64,000 nt of DNA from Caballeronia glebae (GCF_001545035.1 NZ_FCOJ02000009.1:109667-173666); one strand, 5' to 3'. Shown: positions 42,952-52,640, numbered from the stretch's first letter. Notes: a model not told the origin generated them from the sequence alone. Numbers and translations: made by a program.

Positions 42952-44628
42952 TTAGAACTTGAGCACCTTCGGGATCTTGCCCGCGTAGTCGAAGCCTTGG
43001 ACCGCCAAAAGCGCGTCGATGACCTCGGACTTGGACTTGCCGAAGACTTTCTTGAAGTTGTCGCCGAGCGCGGCACGAATGCCCAACTCGTCAGCGACCA
43101 CCATCATTTCCGACTTCGTGATCAACTCCAGAAACTCCTTGCAGAGCTTCCAGTGCTTCGCGAGATCGAGGTGATGGTGCTTACACAGACGCGTGAGGTG
43201 CTGGACGTCGAGGCCTTGAATTGCAGCGACCGTCACGCCGGTTACGGCGTGAGCGATTTGCGCGTCGTCGGCAGCGGTCGATGCCGCAGCCGCTTTCGAG
43301 ACGTCGCCAGCCGCGATCTGCTCTTGCGTGAGCTTTTCCCAGATGCCAGACAGCGTCTTCTGATCGACGCAGCGCATCTGGTCGGACAGTGCGATCGCAA
43401 CGAGGTATCGCTGAGCCAACGCCGGATCGGCTCCCACCTCGCGGCGCAGGGCTTTTCGCCACAACGCCACGCGATACGATTTGATCCTGTCCGACTCAGC
43501 CACCACCGTCGCCGGCGGGTTGCTCGTCGTCGATGCCGCGGACGAACCGGCCGCGCCCTTCGCTGCTGCGGGCGACGCTTTCGCGCCCCCCTTGGCTGCC
43601 TCGGGCTTCGGCTGCGTCGCCGCTTTCACCGCCTGCAATTGCGCTGCCACCTTCTTCATGTTGCAGACGGTGTCAAAGCACTGGCCGCGATATACCTTGC
43701 CGATCGAGTCAGGCAGGCCGCTCACGGCCGCGCCGTAGTTCTGGCACGCGTGACACGCCTTCGCCTGCTCTTCACCGACGCCCTTCGGACCGTCGACAGC
43801 GAGCTGCACGCGCGTGTGGTTGTCGCCAGCACGCACGATGCGCACGACCGGATATTCGTCGCGCAGGCTGGTGGCAGTCGCTTCGAGCATCTTTTCGGTC
43901 TTCTCGTTGTAGCAGGTGCGGTTGGTGCAGTTCCCCGTACCGATGGACTCGCCGAACATCTCGCCCTGTGTGGACGAGTTGTGCGGGCATCCGGCGCAGT
44001 CGGCCTTGTCGAAGATCGCGGCAGCCAACGAACAAGCGACCTGTTCGATGGTTTTCTTGACCTCAGCGACCGCCTTGCCTTCCTTGATGATCACCGGCAG
44101 CAGCTTGTCCTGCGTCTCTTTGGGGAGCGCAGCGAGCAGCTCGGCGTGACCAAGCAAGATCTGTCGCGTGCTCAATGCGTCGAGCACGGGAGTGCTGCAG
44201 TTCATCAGCGCGAGACGCTTATCCAGCGTCGCACGCGACCAGCCGAATATGCGCGCGACTTCGTCGCGATCGCCTTTGCACAGCCCGACTTGCTCGGCTG
44301 CGGCGATAGCTTCTTCGGCTGGCGACATGTCGGCTCGCTGGATGTTCTCGATGATGGCGAGTTGCTTCGCTTCGATCTCATCGATGTCTCGAACGACGAC
44401 CGGAATTTCATAGTCTTCGCCGTGCGCCGCGAGTGCCGCCTTGTATCTGCGGCCACCAGCGACGAGGCTGAAGCCGCCGTCAGCAAGCGTGCGCACGATG
44501 ACAGGCTGAATGACGCCCTTTTCGCGGACAGACGCGGTCAACTCTTCCATCTCCGCCGCGTCGAAATACTTGCGGGGATTGATGCTGACCTGGATGTTCT
44601 TGAGAGCGAGTGTAGGTTGCTGTTGCAT
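42952..44628 (-). CDS. PRTRC system ParB family protein
   Basis: A 558-residue ParB-related protein. The ParB/Srx nuclease-like domain is at about 6-95 (INPRKYFDAAEMEEL, GGFSLVAGGRRYKAA, then AIIENIQRADMSPAEEA), followed by a KorB/HTH region. Unlike plasmid ParB it has a Cys-rich middle (CAGC, CTNRTC, CHAC, CFDTVC at about 210-330) likely to bind metal, and a long helical C-terminus. The start at 44628 has AGGAG upstream. Its leader carries A5 and B12. It heads the PRTRC cassette. Confidence 0.92.
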   Translation of the reverse strand: MQQQPTLALKNIQVSINPRKYFDAAEMEELTASVREKGVIQPVIVRTLADGGFSLVAGGRRYKAALAAHGEDYEIPVVVRDIDEIEAKQLAIIENIQRADMSPAEEAIAAAEQVGLCKGDRDEVARIFGWSRATLDKRLALMNCSTPVLDALSTRQILLGHAELLAALPKETQDKLLPVIIKEGKAVAEVKKTIEQVACSLAAAIFDKADCAGCPHNSSTQGEMFGESIGTGNCTNRTCYNEKTEKMLEATATSLRDEYPVVRIVRAGDNHTRVQLAVDGPKGVGEEQAKACHACQNYGAAVSGLPDSIGKVYRGQCFDTVCNMKKVAAQLQAVKAATQPKPEAAKGGAKASPAAAKGAAGSSAASTTSNPPATVVAESDRIKSYRVALWRKALRREVGADPALAQRYLVAIALSDQMRCVDQKTLSGIWEKLTQEQIAAGDVSKAAAASTAADDAQIAHAVTGVTVAAIQGLDVQHLTRLCKHHHLDLAKHWKLCKEFLELITKSEMMVVADELGIRAALGDNFKKVFGKSKSEVIDALLAVQGFDYAGKIPKVLKF

Positions 44629-44644
44629 GGCAGGGCTCCTGAGA

Positions 44645-44681
44645 GGGGAACCTGCCCCCTTTGGGAGTGGTTCCCAAAGGG
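44645..44681 (-). promoter_or_regulatory. leader pseudoknot B12
   Basis: 10 bp stem CCCUUUGGGA/UCCCAAAGGG; GGGAACC pairs perfectly with GGUUCCC downstream. It ends 17 bases before the ParB start. Confidence 0.7.
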
Positions 44682-44714
44682 TTGAACAACGTGGGCTGAC
44701 GGGAGTCAGCGCGG

Positions 44715-44743
44715 GGTCGATGCGTCTATGACGCGGGTGATGG
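44715..44743 (-). promoter_or_regulatory. leader motif A5
   Basis: CAUCACCC-GCGUC-AUA-GACGC-AUCGACC, followed by a GCUGAC/GUCAGC hairpin and B12. A TATCTT -10-like box lies about 10 bases upstream. Confidence 0.65.
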
Positions 44744-44806
44744 AGTAAAGATAGCGGTTTAGATTGCGAGCACGCCGTGCAAAAGCTCACGAATTCATGC
44801 TGTCTT

Positions 44807-45505
44807 TCAAAGCCAGGCGGGTCGCGGCTCGTTTTCGTCTGCATCGAGCGGCTTTCCGCGCGTCCACGCAAGTCGGTGAACCGAGACGAGATCCGCCGCT
44901 AGCCGCTCCGAATCGGCCGCAGACAGCGCGAGGCTGATCGAGCGAATCTCGTCGACGCCGACTGGCACCTTTACGACCAAAGTCACGTCACGATAACCCG
45001 GCGCATCGAGCTTGTTTTCGTACTGGCAGGAATGCACGACGTCATCGTCCGGCAGCGGCGTGTGCGCCGGTTCGTCAGCCAGCCCCCATCGTCTGATCAT
45101 CGCCAGCCAGCGGGCTTCCCCATTGGGAAAGTAGCGATGCACTTCCGTCGCGTGCCGACCGTCCAGCCGCAGCACCTGCATGCAGTGCTCCAACAAATCC
45201 TCGTCGAGCCGTCGAAAGTCCGTGAGGCTAAATGGGAAGTCGTCGCCGTTGTAGAGGCCTGCGAGGAACTGAGCAGCGACCCGCGCCTGTCCAGAGCTGC
45301 CCTCGGCCACGTCAAGGAGATAGGCGAGCGAGTCCAGGCTCGCGTCGCGGTCCTGAGCGCGTATCTCGGCCGCTCGCTGCGCGGGGGTCGTCCCGCCCGC
45401 CGCTTTTGCGAGAAAGTCGTGAACGGTCTCTTGGAGTGCTTCGGCTAAATGCGTTGGGATGGTGAAGGCGATGGATCGGCTGCTGGGTGTCGGCGAATTA
45501 CTCAT
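44807..45505 (-). CDS. DUF7673-like protein
   Basis: A 232-residue protein. The segment SGQARVAAQFLAGLYNGDDF, then FSLTDFRRLDEDLLEHCMQV and EVHRYFPNGEARW, matches small Burkholderia proteins of the DUF7673 kind. Soluble, function unknown. It lies upstream of the ParB leader and is probably a separate unit. Confidence 0.75.
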   Translation of the reverse strand: MSNSPTPSSRSIAFTIPTHLAEALQETVHDFLAKAAGGTTPAQRAAEIRAQDRDASLDSLAYLLDVAEGSSGQARVAAQFLAGLYNGDDFPFSLTDFRRLDEDLLEHCMQVLRLDGRHATEVHRYFPNGEARWLAMIRRWGLADEPAHTPLPDDDVVHSCQYENKLDAPGYRDVTLVVKVPVGVDEIRSISLALSAADSERLAADLVSVHRLAWTRGKPLDADENEPRPAWL

Positions 45506-45960
45506 TGCATTGTCGTGGCGTGACGGGCGCTCGAGGCGGCGCCTGTTCGCATGATGCCATGAGTGAAAAAGTGCGCCGGCACAACGCCGGCACCCAAGAC
45601 GATCGGCGCATAACCCGGGGGGGGACGCCTAACCGCGAACGGAGCCTATTGGCATTAAGGGCCAAATGATGCGGCGAAACGAACACTCGCACACGCAATG
45701 GCGCAAACACCCCGGGGCGTGGCCGAACGGTCATCAATTCTCGGGTAAAGGGCCGGAAAAAAGGTTCATCGCAATCCGGGGGACCGTTCGCGATAGGCTT
45801 TCCCCGGCCAGTTTCTGCCGCTCATCTGTGTCGTGGGGCGGTCACTCGAGCGGCCGGTGTATTTCGAAAGCCGCCTGATAGTCAACAGCGCTACCCGCTT
45901 TCCTTCCAACCTCGGCAGTATGGTCCGCCAGACTTCCCTCTCGCAGCGCAGTAATACCCG
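45506..45960. other. 455-base region without a clear gene
   Basis: Only short overlapping frames without ribosome sites. A GCCGGC hairpin near 45575 followed by U's on the minus strand may end the transcript of the gene at 45961. Confidence 0.4.
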
Positions 45961-46287
45961 TCACGCGCGATCGATGATCAATTCTTTCAGACGCGACACA
46001 ACAGCCGAAACTGAATCGGCATCCAGGGCGTTGGTCTGAGGATGTGCCTTCTCAGATATAAGATCGAGTATCGCGCCTATAGCTGCGGTGGTGGAATTGC
46101 TCGTTAAAAGTCTGCTGTCTTCCAATCGTTCGGCTCGTTTCTCGAGCTCATGCACGGCCAACGCCAGGGAGATGAGCGGGCTCATTAGGTCGCGCACATG
46201 CGGTTGAAGCGACATATGTCGCAAGACATCGGCCACTGCACGACCCGAGGTTGCAGTGATGCCATCGAACGGTGTTTTGGTGGTCAT
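45961..46287 (-). CDS. hypothetical protein, 108 aa
   Basis: No family recognised. Helical soluble protein MTTKTPFDGITATSGRAVAD.... I start at 46287 with AAGGA upstream; a longer frame to 46368 lacks a ribosome site. Confidence 0.6.
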   Translation of the reverse strand: MTTKTPFDGITATSGRAVADVLRHMSLQPHVRDLMSPLISLALAVHELEKRAERLEDSRLLTSNSTTAAIGAILDLISEKAHPQTNALDADSVSAVVSRLKELIIDRA

Positions 46288-46743
46288 ATTCGTTGTTCCT
46301 TGACGAAAGTAGTTATTTTGAGCCAAGAAGTGAATCGCGGTTGGTGGCCCGAGGACGAGAAGAAGCATAAACCAGGAACAGCGAGCTCGGCGCCTAGGTG
46401 GTTCCGTCCAGCCTCGGCTGCTGGCCGTCGAGGAAGCCCAGTCACTCGGGCGACCGGTCAGTTAAGGCAAGAGACATTCGGACGGCGAGGACTACGGGTC
46501 GGACATGGGTCAAGTCAGGCAGCTCCGCCACGATCATCTCGGGCTCACAGCTTGAATGTGTTCTTCGGCAACCGGCCATGAACGGTCGGTCGACAGTGGC
46601 GCTCGAAAGCAGCCGGTCGACTGCGCGTTGGACGCTCGATCCGTGCAAGCTTTGGCCGTTGTGGCGGTACGGACAATTTCCTAGTGCCAAACGCGCAATG
46701 ATTTACAGTAATAGACGGTCAATCCGTGCCATGGTGAACCACG
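46288..46743. other. 456-base region without a clear gene
   Basis: Frames here are short and lack ribosome sites. It presumably contains the promoter of the plus-strand pair at 46744; no clear promoter is visible. Confidence 0.4.
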
Positions 46744-47091
46744 ATGATCGATGATGGCCTTTTCGACGCCATTAAACGACTGCGCGAATGGGCGCAAGCG
46801 CGTCCGCATGTGCGACGGCTATGGGTTTATGGCAGCCGACTCAAGGGCGTCCAGCGGACCGACAGTGATATCGATATTGCTATGGAAATCGATCCGGTCG
46901 GCAACGATGAGACCGCACGAGATTCGTGGGGCTGTCATCGCACTGAATGGGAGACTGAGATGACAGCGCTCGTTCCATATGAGGTGCACCTCCAAGATTA
47001 CGATCTCACAAACCCAACGTCGCGCGTCGTTACATATATCGGCTGCTGCGCTGCGTTGGTGTATCAGCGCGATGATGTGGCGGGAGGATGA
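46744..47091 (+). CDS. minimal nucleotidyltransferase (MNT)
   Basis: A 115-residue nucleotidyltransferase-fold protein: GSRLKG at 30-35 and SDIDIAME at 41-48 give the GS and DxD metal/NTP site. Small MNTs commonly act as antitoxins that AMPylate a HEPN toxin, or as stand-alone modifying enzymes. Here the partner is not HEPN but a DUF4238 gene 3 bases downstream, so the two form a pair. Confidence 0.85.
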   Translation: MIDDGLFDAIKRLREWAQARPHVRRLWVYGSRLKGVQRTDSDIDIAMEIDPVGNDETARDSWGCHRTEWETEMTALVPYEVHLQDYDLTNPTSRVVTYIGCCAALVYQRDDVAGG

Positions 47092-47094
47092 TTC

Positions 47095-48057
47095 GTGACA
47101 AACGGCAATGGCGGCGGAGCCCGAAGACATCATTATGTCCCGCAGTGCTATCTGAAACGATTCACGTCTACCGGTAGCAAGAAAGCGCAGATATTCGTTC
47201 TGGATGCGCAGACCCAGCGGTCGTTCGTCACCACCCCGCAAAATGTCGCGGCGGAACGGGACTTCAATCGGATTGAGCTCGACGGTGAAGACCCTAACCT
47301 GATCGAATCGAGCTATGCAGAGTTTGAGGCGAGGGTCGCGCCGGCGCTTGTCCGTACAGATGCACGGGGCAGCTTCACAGACGACGCCGACAAGGCGCTG
47401 ATCCTCGAACTCGTCGCGATCCTGGCTGTGCGCAACCCGGGCCGCAGGGAAGCGATGCGCCGATTCCAGGAAGAAACCCATCGCAGGATGATGGAACTTC
47501 TCGTCGCAGACCAGGGGCGATGGGAAACGCGGCGGCAACGAGCAATGGATGCCGGGTTTGTGGATGAGAACAACGTCACCTTCGAGCAAGCCCGTGACTT
47601 CGTCGAGCGTGGTGACTTCACTATCGAAGTACCAACCACAACTCATGTCCAGCAGGAACTCAGATCACTCACCGTGGTGTACAACCTACTCCAAGATCGG
47701 AGTTGGGTCGTATTGCGTGCCGCGCCCGAATCTGGCGGTTTCGTTACCTCCGATCACCCGGTGACGCTGTTCTGGAACGATCCGGAAATTGAAGGCGTTT
47801 TTTTCCCGCCAGGCTTCGGGCATCGCGATACATCCGTTTTCTGTCCCATCTCGAAAAATCTGGCCATTCGCGGATGCTTTGACGACCGGGAAGGGACGGC
47901 GGACATGCCGGCAGAAATCGTTGCGGCGATCAACCAAAGAACGATCTTCTGCGCCGGCAGACAAGTCTATGCTGAGAACGAGCGTTTTCGATTCATCGAT
48001 CAAGACGGCGTTTTGCGCCATGGAAGAGACTTGCTGACCCTGCTCACCGAACAGTAA
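47095..48057 (+). CDS. DUF4238 family protein
   Basis: A 320-residue protein with the family N-terminal signature HHYVPQCYLKRF (12-23) and the later SDHPVTLF and CPISKNLAI segments. DUF4238 proteins are often found near defence or mobile genes; their activity is unproven, and the HH motif suggests a nuclease-like fold. GTG start with GGGAGG about 8 bases upstream, overlapping the end of the MNT gene. Confidence 0.85.
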   Translation: MTNGNGGGARRHHYVPQCYLKRFTSTGSKKAQIFVLDAQTQRSFVTTPQNVAAERDFNRIELDGEDPNLIESSYAEFEARVAPALVRTDARGSFTDDADKALILELVAILAVRNPGRREAMRRFQEETHRRMMELLVADQGRWETRRQRAMDAGFVDENNVTFEQARDFVERGDFTIEVPTTTHVQQELRSLTVVYNLLQDRSWVVLRAAPESGGFVTSDHPVTLFWNDPEIEGVFFPPGFGHRDTSVFCPISKNLAIRGCFDDREGTADMPAEIVAAINQRTIFCAGRQVYAENERFRFIDQDGVLRHGRDLLTLLTEQ

Positions 48058-48211
48058 TTAGGAGATCACAGGCTAAGAAGTTATTACCTGGCATCGCCTA
48101 CCGAACGATGCAATAGGACTTCTGGGAAGGTGTCGAAGGTCTGCTTTTATGAAGCGCGAAAGTCGGCTCGGGGTCGCATACAGCCCTTTCCCGAAGTCCC
48201 ACGAAGAACAA

Positions 48212-48236
48212 AAAAACCCGGCTCGAGAGCCGGGTT
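48212..48236 (-). terminator. terminator of 48282-48530
   Basis: AACCCGGCUC-UCGA-GAGCCGGGUU followed by U's, about 45 bases after the stop. Confidence 0.8.
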
Positions 48237-48281
48237 TGATTAAAGGATGTGACGAGTGGCATCCGAGGATGCCACCGTGTC

Positions 48282-48530
48282 TTATGCCGCCGCGCCAGTC
48301 GGGGGCGGCATCGATCGAGACAGCAGAGTCGTGACCGCGCCCGCCAACGTCCACTCGCCAAACTGTTGCTCATGGCTTTCATGGACGAGACGGTCAAGGC
48401 ACAGCACCTCGACGCCATCGACTTGTACCTTGCCAAGGACTTTCGCCAGCACCGCGCGATTGGAGCCTTCACGTTTAACCGTGACGACGCCCTCCCCGAC
48501 CACCACATACACGTTTGAGTCTTTCGGCAT
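48282..48530 (-). CDS. hypothetical protein, 82 aa
   Basis: No family recognised. Small beta-rich protein (MPKDSNVYVVVGEGVVTVKR...) starting directly after the stop of the methyltransferase-helicase gene, with GGAGG upstream, so it is coupled to it and may be an accessory. Confidence 0.7.
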   Translation of the reverse strand: MPKDSNVYVVVGEGVVTVKREGSNRAVLAKVLGKVQVDGVEVLCLDRLVHESHEQQFGEWTLAGAVTTLLSRSMPPPTGAAA

Positions 48531-51500
48531 TTACGCTGCCTCCTTTAAAAGTTTGCGCATGTCACCGGACGTTTCGGCCGACAGCAACGCGAGGTCATCG
48601 ACAAAACGATCTAGCAGGGAGTCCATATGAAGGAAGGTCTCGTCGTCCAGTTCCGGCGTCGCCCAGTCCAGCCCCGCCTGCGTCGCATCACGTTTGTGCG
48701 CGACCATTTGGTCCTGGTACTCGTCGATGCTCCCGGGCAGGTGGAAATAGACCACCTTCAACACGCCCTTCCGGTTCCATCGCAGCGCGCGCCGCATCGC
48801 CTGATACTCGATGCGCCACGTCCACGAGCGGTCGTAGAAGAGGATGTAGTCGGCGTTCGGCAAGTTATAGCCCGCGCGGCCCGATGCCTTGGTTGCCATC
48901 AGACCAGTTGCCAGTCCGCCCAAGAAGCGCTTGTCCTTATCGGCCACGCGACGCTTGATCGGGATCTCGCCATGAAACGGGACAGTCTGCATACCATGCG
49001 CATCCAGCTCGCGCGCCAGAAGATCAAGCACGCCCGGGTTTTCGGCGAACACGATTGCTTGCTTGCCTTCGGCCGCAATCGCTCTCATCCGGGCCACGAT
49101 CGCGCGCTGCTTGCTCGTCAGCCCACCGATGTACTCCACGCCCTCCATCCCGAACTGCGGATAGTTGGCGGCGAAGTGAACCGCGCGGATACGAGCGAGG
49201 ATCGTCACCAGGTTGCACGCTTTTTTGTCATCGCGCGATGAGCGATACCAATCGGCGAACTCGTCAGCAGCGCGCAGGTACGCGGCCAGATGCCCGCGAT
49301 CCCAGTCGACCGTTTCCACCTCGAACTGCGGCGGCTCGATCTGGATGTAGCGCGACACCTCAGGCTCGGCGACCAGCCGACGCTTGATATGTGGCGCGAG
49401 CATCGCCCGGTACAGGTGCAGGTTGCCGATCTTGGGCACCTCGCGCTTCGCCCCGTCCTGCAGGCTCTCCGCGAACTGCCACGTCACCCACTCCAGCACC
49501 ACGAAGTCATCCCTGAATCGATCGACGCCGCGCATCGCGTATTCCACCGAGTTGATCCAGTTCTGCTCGAGATAGCCCACGCGATAGCCATAAGGTTGAG
49601 CCGCCGTTCCGTCACCACCGGAAAACGCGATTAGACCAAACGCATCTCTCGGGTAGTTCGGGATGGGACTTCCCGTCAAAACAAACCGTCGCCGCGCCGA
49701 AAGCTGCCAAAGCGCGCGGCTCTGATCGCTCGTAGGGTTGGCGAGGCGCTCGCCTTCGTCGGCCACCAGCAGGCCGATGCGACGCCGCAGTCGATGCGCA
49801 TATGTCACGCGCGCAGATGCGGCTTTGTCCACCGGCATACGCAGGCGCTCATACGAGATGAGGTTGATTCGCCGGAGGTCACCAAGGTCCGCCGCCGATT
49901 CGATTACCTTCACCTGATCGGCCGCGATCGGCAACTGGTCGATCTCCTTCAACATCTCCTCGATGAGCCGGGACTCAACAACGATGAGGCCGTGCTTCAC
50001 ACCGGAGACGAGGATCAGCGCCAACGCGAGCCGGGACTTGCCGCATCCCTGCTCCCACGCAACGACGCAACCGGTCGGCTTCAACAGCGTTTCAACTAGA
50101 TCATCGACCTGAAACTCCCAGTCGAGCCACTGATCGACGCCGAGCACCTTTACGCGCGACCGGAGCGCTGCGGCTTGCTCGGGAAAGCGCGCGCACAGAC
50201 CTTCGTGCACCACTTCCCACCCCTCGCTGACGTTCTCGACCGCGAACCGCGCATTGAGCTCGTCAACAGACAGGTGGTACCAGACGCCATGCAGCGCGTA
50301 TCGGTAGCGCCCGTCGGCTTCGCGATCAAACTGGACCTCGTCACCCGCTTTGATGAGCGGACTGGCCCAGCGCGTCGCGTCGACCTTGTGGGTCTCCTTC
50401 GCGATGCCCGACACCTGATCTCGCGATCCGGCGCCGGTCGTCCACGCGACGTGCCTCAGCGGTATTGCTTGGCGCACGCTACGTTGCATGCGTCTGCGGA
50501 AGTGCTCCATGAAGCCGGGCGCGAGTTGCGGGTTGCCACCGACGCTGCGGATTCGATCGAGCAACTGACCGAAGGCCTCGACGGGATCGTCTTGCACCAG
50601 ATACGTCTCCATATCTAGCAAGCCTTGCCCGGAGTAACGGAAGCCACGCGGCAGCCGGTGGCCGTCGCGCGAGTAGATGCGCTTCACAAGAACCGTGTTG
50701 AGCACCATCGCTTCGTTGAAGCCACACGCAAAGGACAAGCGAATGCGCCGGCCATCGTGCGACACCATGACCGACTTGTCGCCCGTGACGGCACGCGTGA
50801 TGAACGGCACGCTGTCATCGAGCTTCTGCAGTCGCAACCGGGCTTCCCCGAAGGAACGATCCTCGAAGTGCAGCCCGATATCCGGGCCAGGCTTCGCCAG
50901 ATTGTCGACGACCGCCCGCACGAAGTCAGAGGGACGATCGCGATAACGGTCAAACACCACCACGGCCGTGCGCACGTTCGCGCCTTCGAGCTTAAACGCG
51001 TCGCCTGGAAGTTCGAACAGGCCAGCCGCGCGGCGCTTCAAGCGGTCGCCCTGCTCGCCCGCGATCATCGACTCGGCAGTCGTGATCGGCAGGAGCGCGA
51101 CGACGATGTTCGCCGCCTCCAGCGCCTGATGCACGGCGTAGTCGTGGCTCAACGCGCTGGTGTGCGCGCCGTACCGGCCCCACGTCGTGCATTCCAGCGT
51201 CTGCAGATGCGGCGACTCGAGATGGATTGAGAACGGCGGATTGATCAGTGCGATATCGAAGCGCGCCGGATGGATGTCTTCCATACCGGCTTGCCGGAAC
51301 TCGCAATGAAACCCCGCGTCCTCAAACACCTTCTGGCACTGCTGGATGACGTCAGCGTGGACGTCGACGCCGTACACGGCATGGCGTTCCGGGTCTGCGT
51401 ACTGAAGCAGCCGGCCGGAGCCGACCGAGTTATCCAGGATGCGGATAAGCCGATTGACCTTCCAGCCGCTCACGAAGCTCCACATAAACGCCGCAATGGC

Positions 51501-51650
51501 GTCGGGCGTGAAAAACTGCCCGAGGTGCTGACGCCGTGCCGCGGCCAGCTCGCCCTGATGGGCGACGGACGGCGCCTGCGATCCCAAACTTCTGATCGCA
51601 CGCAACGGCTCATACCAATCCCGCTCGAACGAAAAGAGATCTCTCTGCAT
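48531..51650 (-). CDS. adenine methyltransferase-SNF2 helicase fusion (DarB-like)
   Basis: A 1039-residue fusion. N-terminal N6-adenine methyltransferase: GQFFTPD at 44-50, SVGSGRL at 75-81 and NPPF at 137-140. C-terminal SNF2-like superfamily 2 helicase: Walker A EQGCGKS at 533-539, DEGE at 631-634, LTGSPIPN at 658-665 and QAMRRALRW near the end. This architecture is shared with phage P1 DarB, which protects incoming DNA from type I restriction. Its place on a conjugative element suggests anti-restriction; a defence role cannot be excluded. Confidence 0.88.
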   Translation of the reverse strand: MQRDLFSFERDWYEPLRAIRSLGSQAPSVAHQGELAAARRQHLGQFFTPDAIAAFMWSFVSGWKVNRLIRILDNSVGSGRLLQYADPERHAVYGVDVHADVIQQCQKVFEDAGFHCEFRQAGMEDIHPARFDIALINPPFSIHLESPHLQTLECTTWGRYGAHTSALSHDYAVHQALEAANIVVALLPITTAESMIAGEQGDRLKRRAAGLFELPGDAFKLEGANVRTAVVVFDRYRDRPSDFVRAVVDNLAKPGPDIGLHFEDRSFGEARLRLQKLDDSVPFITRAVTGDKSVMVSHDGRRIRLSFACGFNEAMVLNTVLVKRIYSRDGHRLPRGFRYSGQGLLDMETYLVQDDPVEAFGQLLDRIRSVGGNPQLAPGFMEHFRRRMQRSVRQAIPLRHVAWTTGAGSRDQVSGIAKETHKVDATRWASPLIKAGDEVQFDREADGRYRYALHGVWYHLSVDELNARFAVENVSEGWEVVHEGLCARFPEQAAALRSRVKVLGVDQWLDWEFQVDDLVETLLKPTGCVVAWEQGCGKSRLALALILVSGVKHGLIVVESRLIEEMLKEIDQLPIAADQVKVIESAADLGDLRRINLISYERLRMPVDKAASARVTYAHRLRRRIGLLVADEGERLANPTSDQSRALWQLSARRRFVLTGSPIPNYPRDAFGLIAFSGGDGTAAQPYGYRVGYLEQNWINSVEYAMRGVDRFRDDFVVLEWVTWQFAESLQDGAKREVPKIGNLHLYRAMLAPHIKRRLVAEPEVSRYIQIEPPQFEVETVDWDRGHLAAYLRAADEFADWYRSSRDDKKACNLVTILARIRAVHFAANYPQFGMEGVEYIGGLTSKQRAIVARMRAIAAEGKQAIVFAENPGVLDLLARELDAHGMQTVPFHGEIPIKRRVADKDKRFLGGLATGLMATKASGRAGYNLPNADYILFYDRSWTWRIEYQAMRRALRWNRKGVLKVVYFHLPGSIDEYQDQMVAHKRDATQAGLDWATPELDDETFLHMDSLLDRFVDDLALLSAETSGDMRKLLKEAA

Positions 51651-51666
51651 GAAATGCCTCTAGAAA

Positions 51667-51690
51667 TAAAAAGACCCGCCGAAGCGGGTC
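51667..51690 (-). terminator. terminator of 51714-52508
   Basis: GACCCGC-UUCG-GCGGGUC followed by UUUUU, 24 bases after the stop and just before the methyltransferase-helicase start. Confidence 0.75.
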
Positions 51691-51713
51691 GAAAGGATGG
51701 AACGGTGAACGCT

Positions 51714-52508
51714 TTAGTAGCGGTCGCGCGAGGCGAGGTACTTGGCGCCAAACTCACTAATGAAGAGGGACAACGCGTCACCCACGTCGTGAGCGAACTT
51801 GAACTGCCACTTGTCGTTGAACAGCACGATCTCCAGCCCCGCGAACGACAGCTTCTCGCGAGTGGAAAAAGTCAGTCGGTGGACGCTGAAGTTGCGCAGT
51901 TGCATCGCCAGCGCGCCGAACTGATGCTTCTTCGCGAAGGTCGCCAAGCCGTCAAAGGTTGTGGCGACCGCCTGCTGAGAGGAGTAATAGACCTCGCGTT
52001 GCCCCTTCGAATGGAAGCACGACTGGGAGGTGACGCGCTTTTCAAGGATCACCGCGCTGCTCGTGCGCTTGATCTCGCTATCGGGCTTCAGCCAGAAGCC
52101 GTCGATGATGGCCTTGGCTGCCTGCTCGAACGCAACGCGCTCGCCAGCTTCACCGCCGAAGGTCCGCTCGAGGTGTTGCCAGAAGCCGTCCAAGTCAGGG
52201 ATCTTGTTTTTCCTCAGATCCTCTTCGATATCGAGGCCGCATCGGTCGAGTTCGCGACTCTGGTCAATCTCGATTCTGCCGCCGGCGGGCGCGAACTTGC
52301 GGCTTGCCTCCATCACAAGCCGGGACAGCACCCTACGACAGAACGTGTTGAGCTCGCGTTCGACCTTGTATTCGCTGCGCACTTCCATCGCCGAATACTC
52401 GGTCAGCCCGTCTGCGAAGACATCGCGCTCCGCCTGAACGACGGCGCGATAGGCCACTGCTGCTGCCGTTTGGGCCGTCTTGAACTGCTCGATCAGTTGT
52501 GTGTACAT
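51714..52508 (-). CDS. hypothetical protein, 264 aa, possibly DUF4942-like
   Basis: A soluble helical protein. The C-terminal VLFNDKWQFKFAHD and the central GFWQHLERTF faintly resemble DUF4942 proteins, which often accompany plasmid methyltransferases; I am not sure. The start at 52508 is set by GGAG upstream and by pseudoknot B13. The next gene is the methyltransferase-helicase fusion. Confidence 0.65.
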   Translation of the reverse strand: MYTQLIEQFKTAQTAAAVAYRAVVQAERDVFADGLTEYSAMEVRSEYKVERELNTFCRRVLSRLVMEASRKFAPAGGRIEIDQSRELDRCGLDIEEDLRKNKIPDLDGFWQHLERTFGGEAGERVAFEQAAKAIIDGFWLKPDSEIKRTSSAVILEKRVTSQSCFHSKGQREVYYSSQQAVATTFDGLATFAKKHQFGALAMQLRNFSVHRLTFSTREKLSFAGLEIVLFNDKWQFKFAHDVGDALSLFISEFGAKYLASRDRY

Positions 52509-52534
52509 GCGATTGCTCCATGGAATGAGCAGGC

Positions 52535-52566
52535 GCACGCCCGCGAAGGGGACATGCCCCTGCGGG
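52535..52566 (-). promoter_or_regulatory. leader pseudoknot B13
   Basis: CCCGC/GCGGG and AGGGG/CCCCU with a 2-base bulge; loop GCAUG pairs with CGUGC downstream. Confidence 0.65.
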
Positions 52567-52612
52567 TTGAAAAAGGAAATTGATTGCGCGGTGAGCTTGC
52601 TAAGCGCCGCAT

Positions 52613-52640
52613 CGTCGATGCGCTAGAAGCGCGGGTGATA
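52613..52640 (-). promoter_or_regulatory. leader motif A6
   Basis: UAUCACCC-GCGCU-UCU-AGCGC-AUCGACG in the leader of the gene at 51714-52508. Confidence 0.6.

Noticed and set aside
42997..44685. Long plus-strand frame opposite ParB
   Set aside because: Low-complexity shadow; ParB motifs and ribosome site are on the minus strand.
45487..45878. Two short plus frames between DUF7673 and the next gene
   Set aside because: No ribosome sites and a composition unlike neighbouring genes.
51270..52583. Plus-strand frame of 437 codons opposite 51714-52508
   Set aside because: It spans a terminator and leader of the minus genes and has no recognisable domain.
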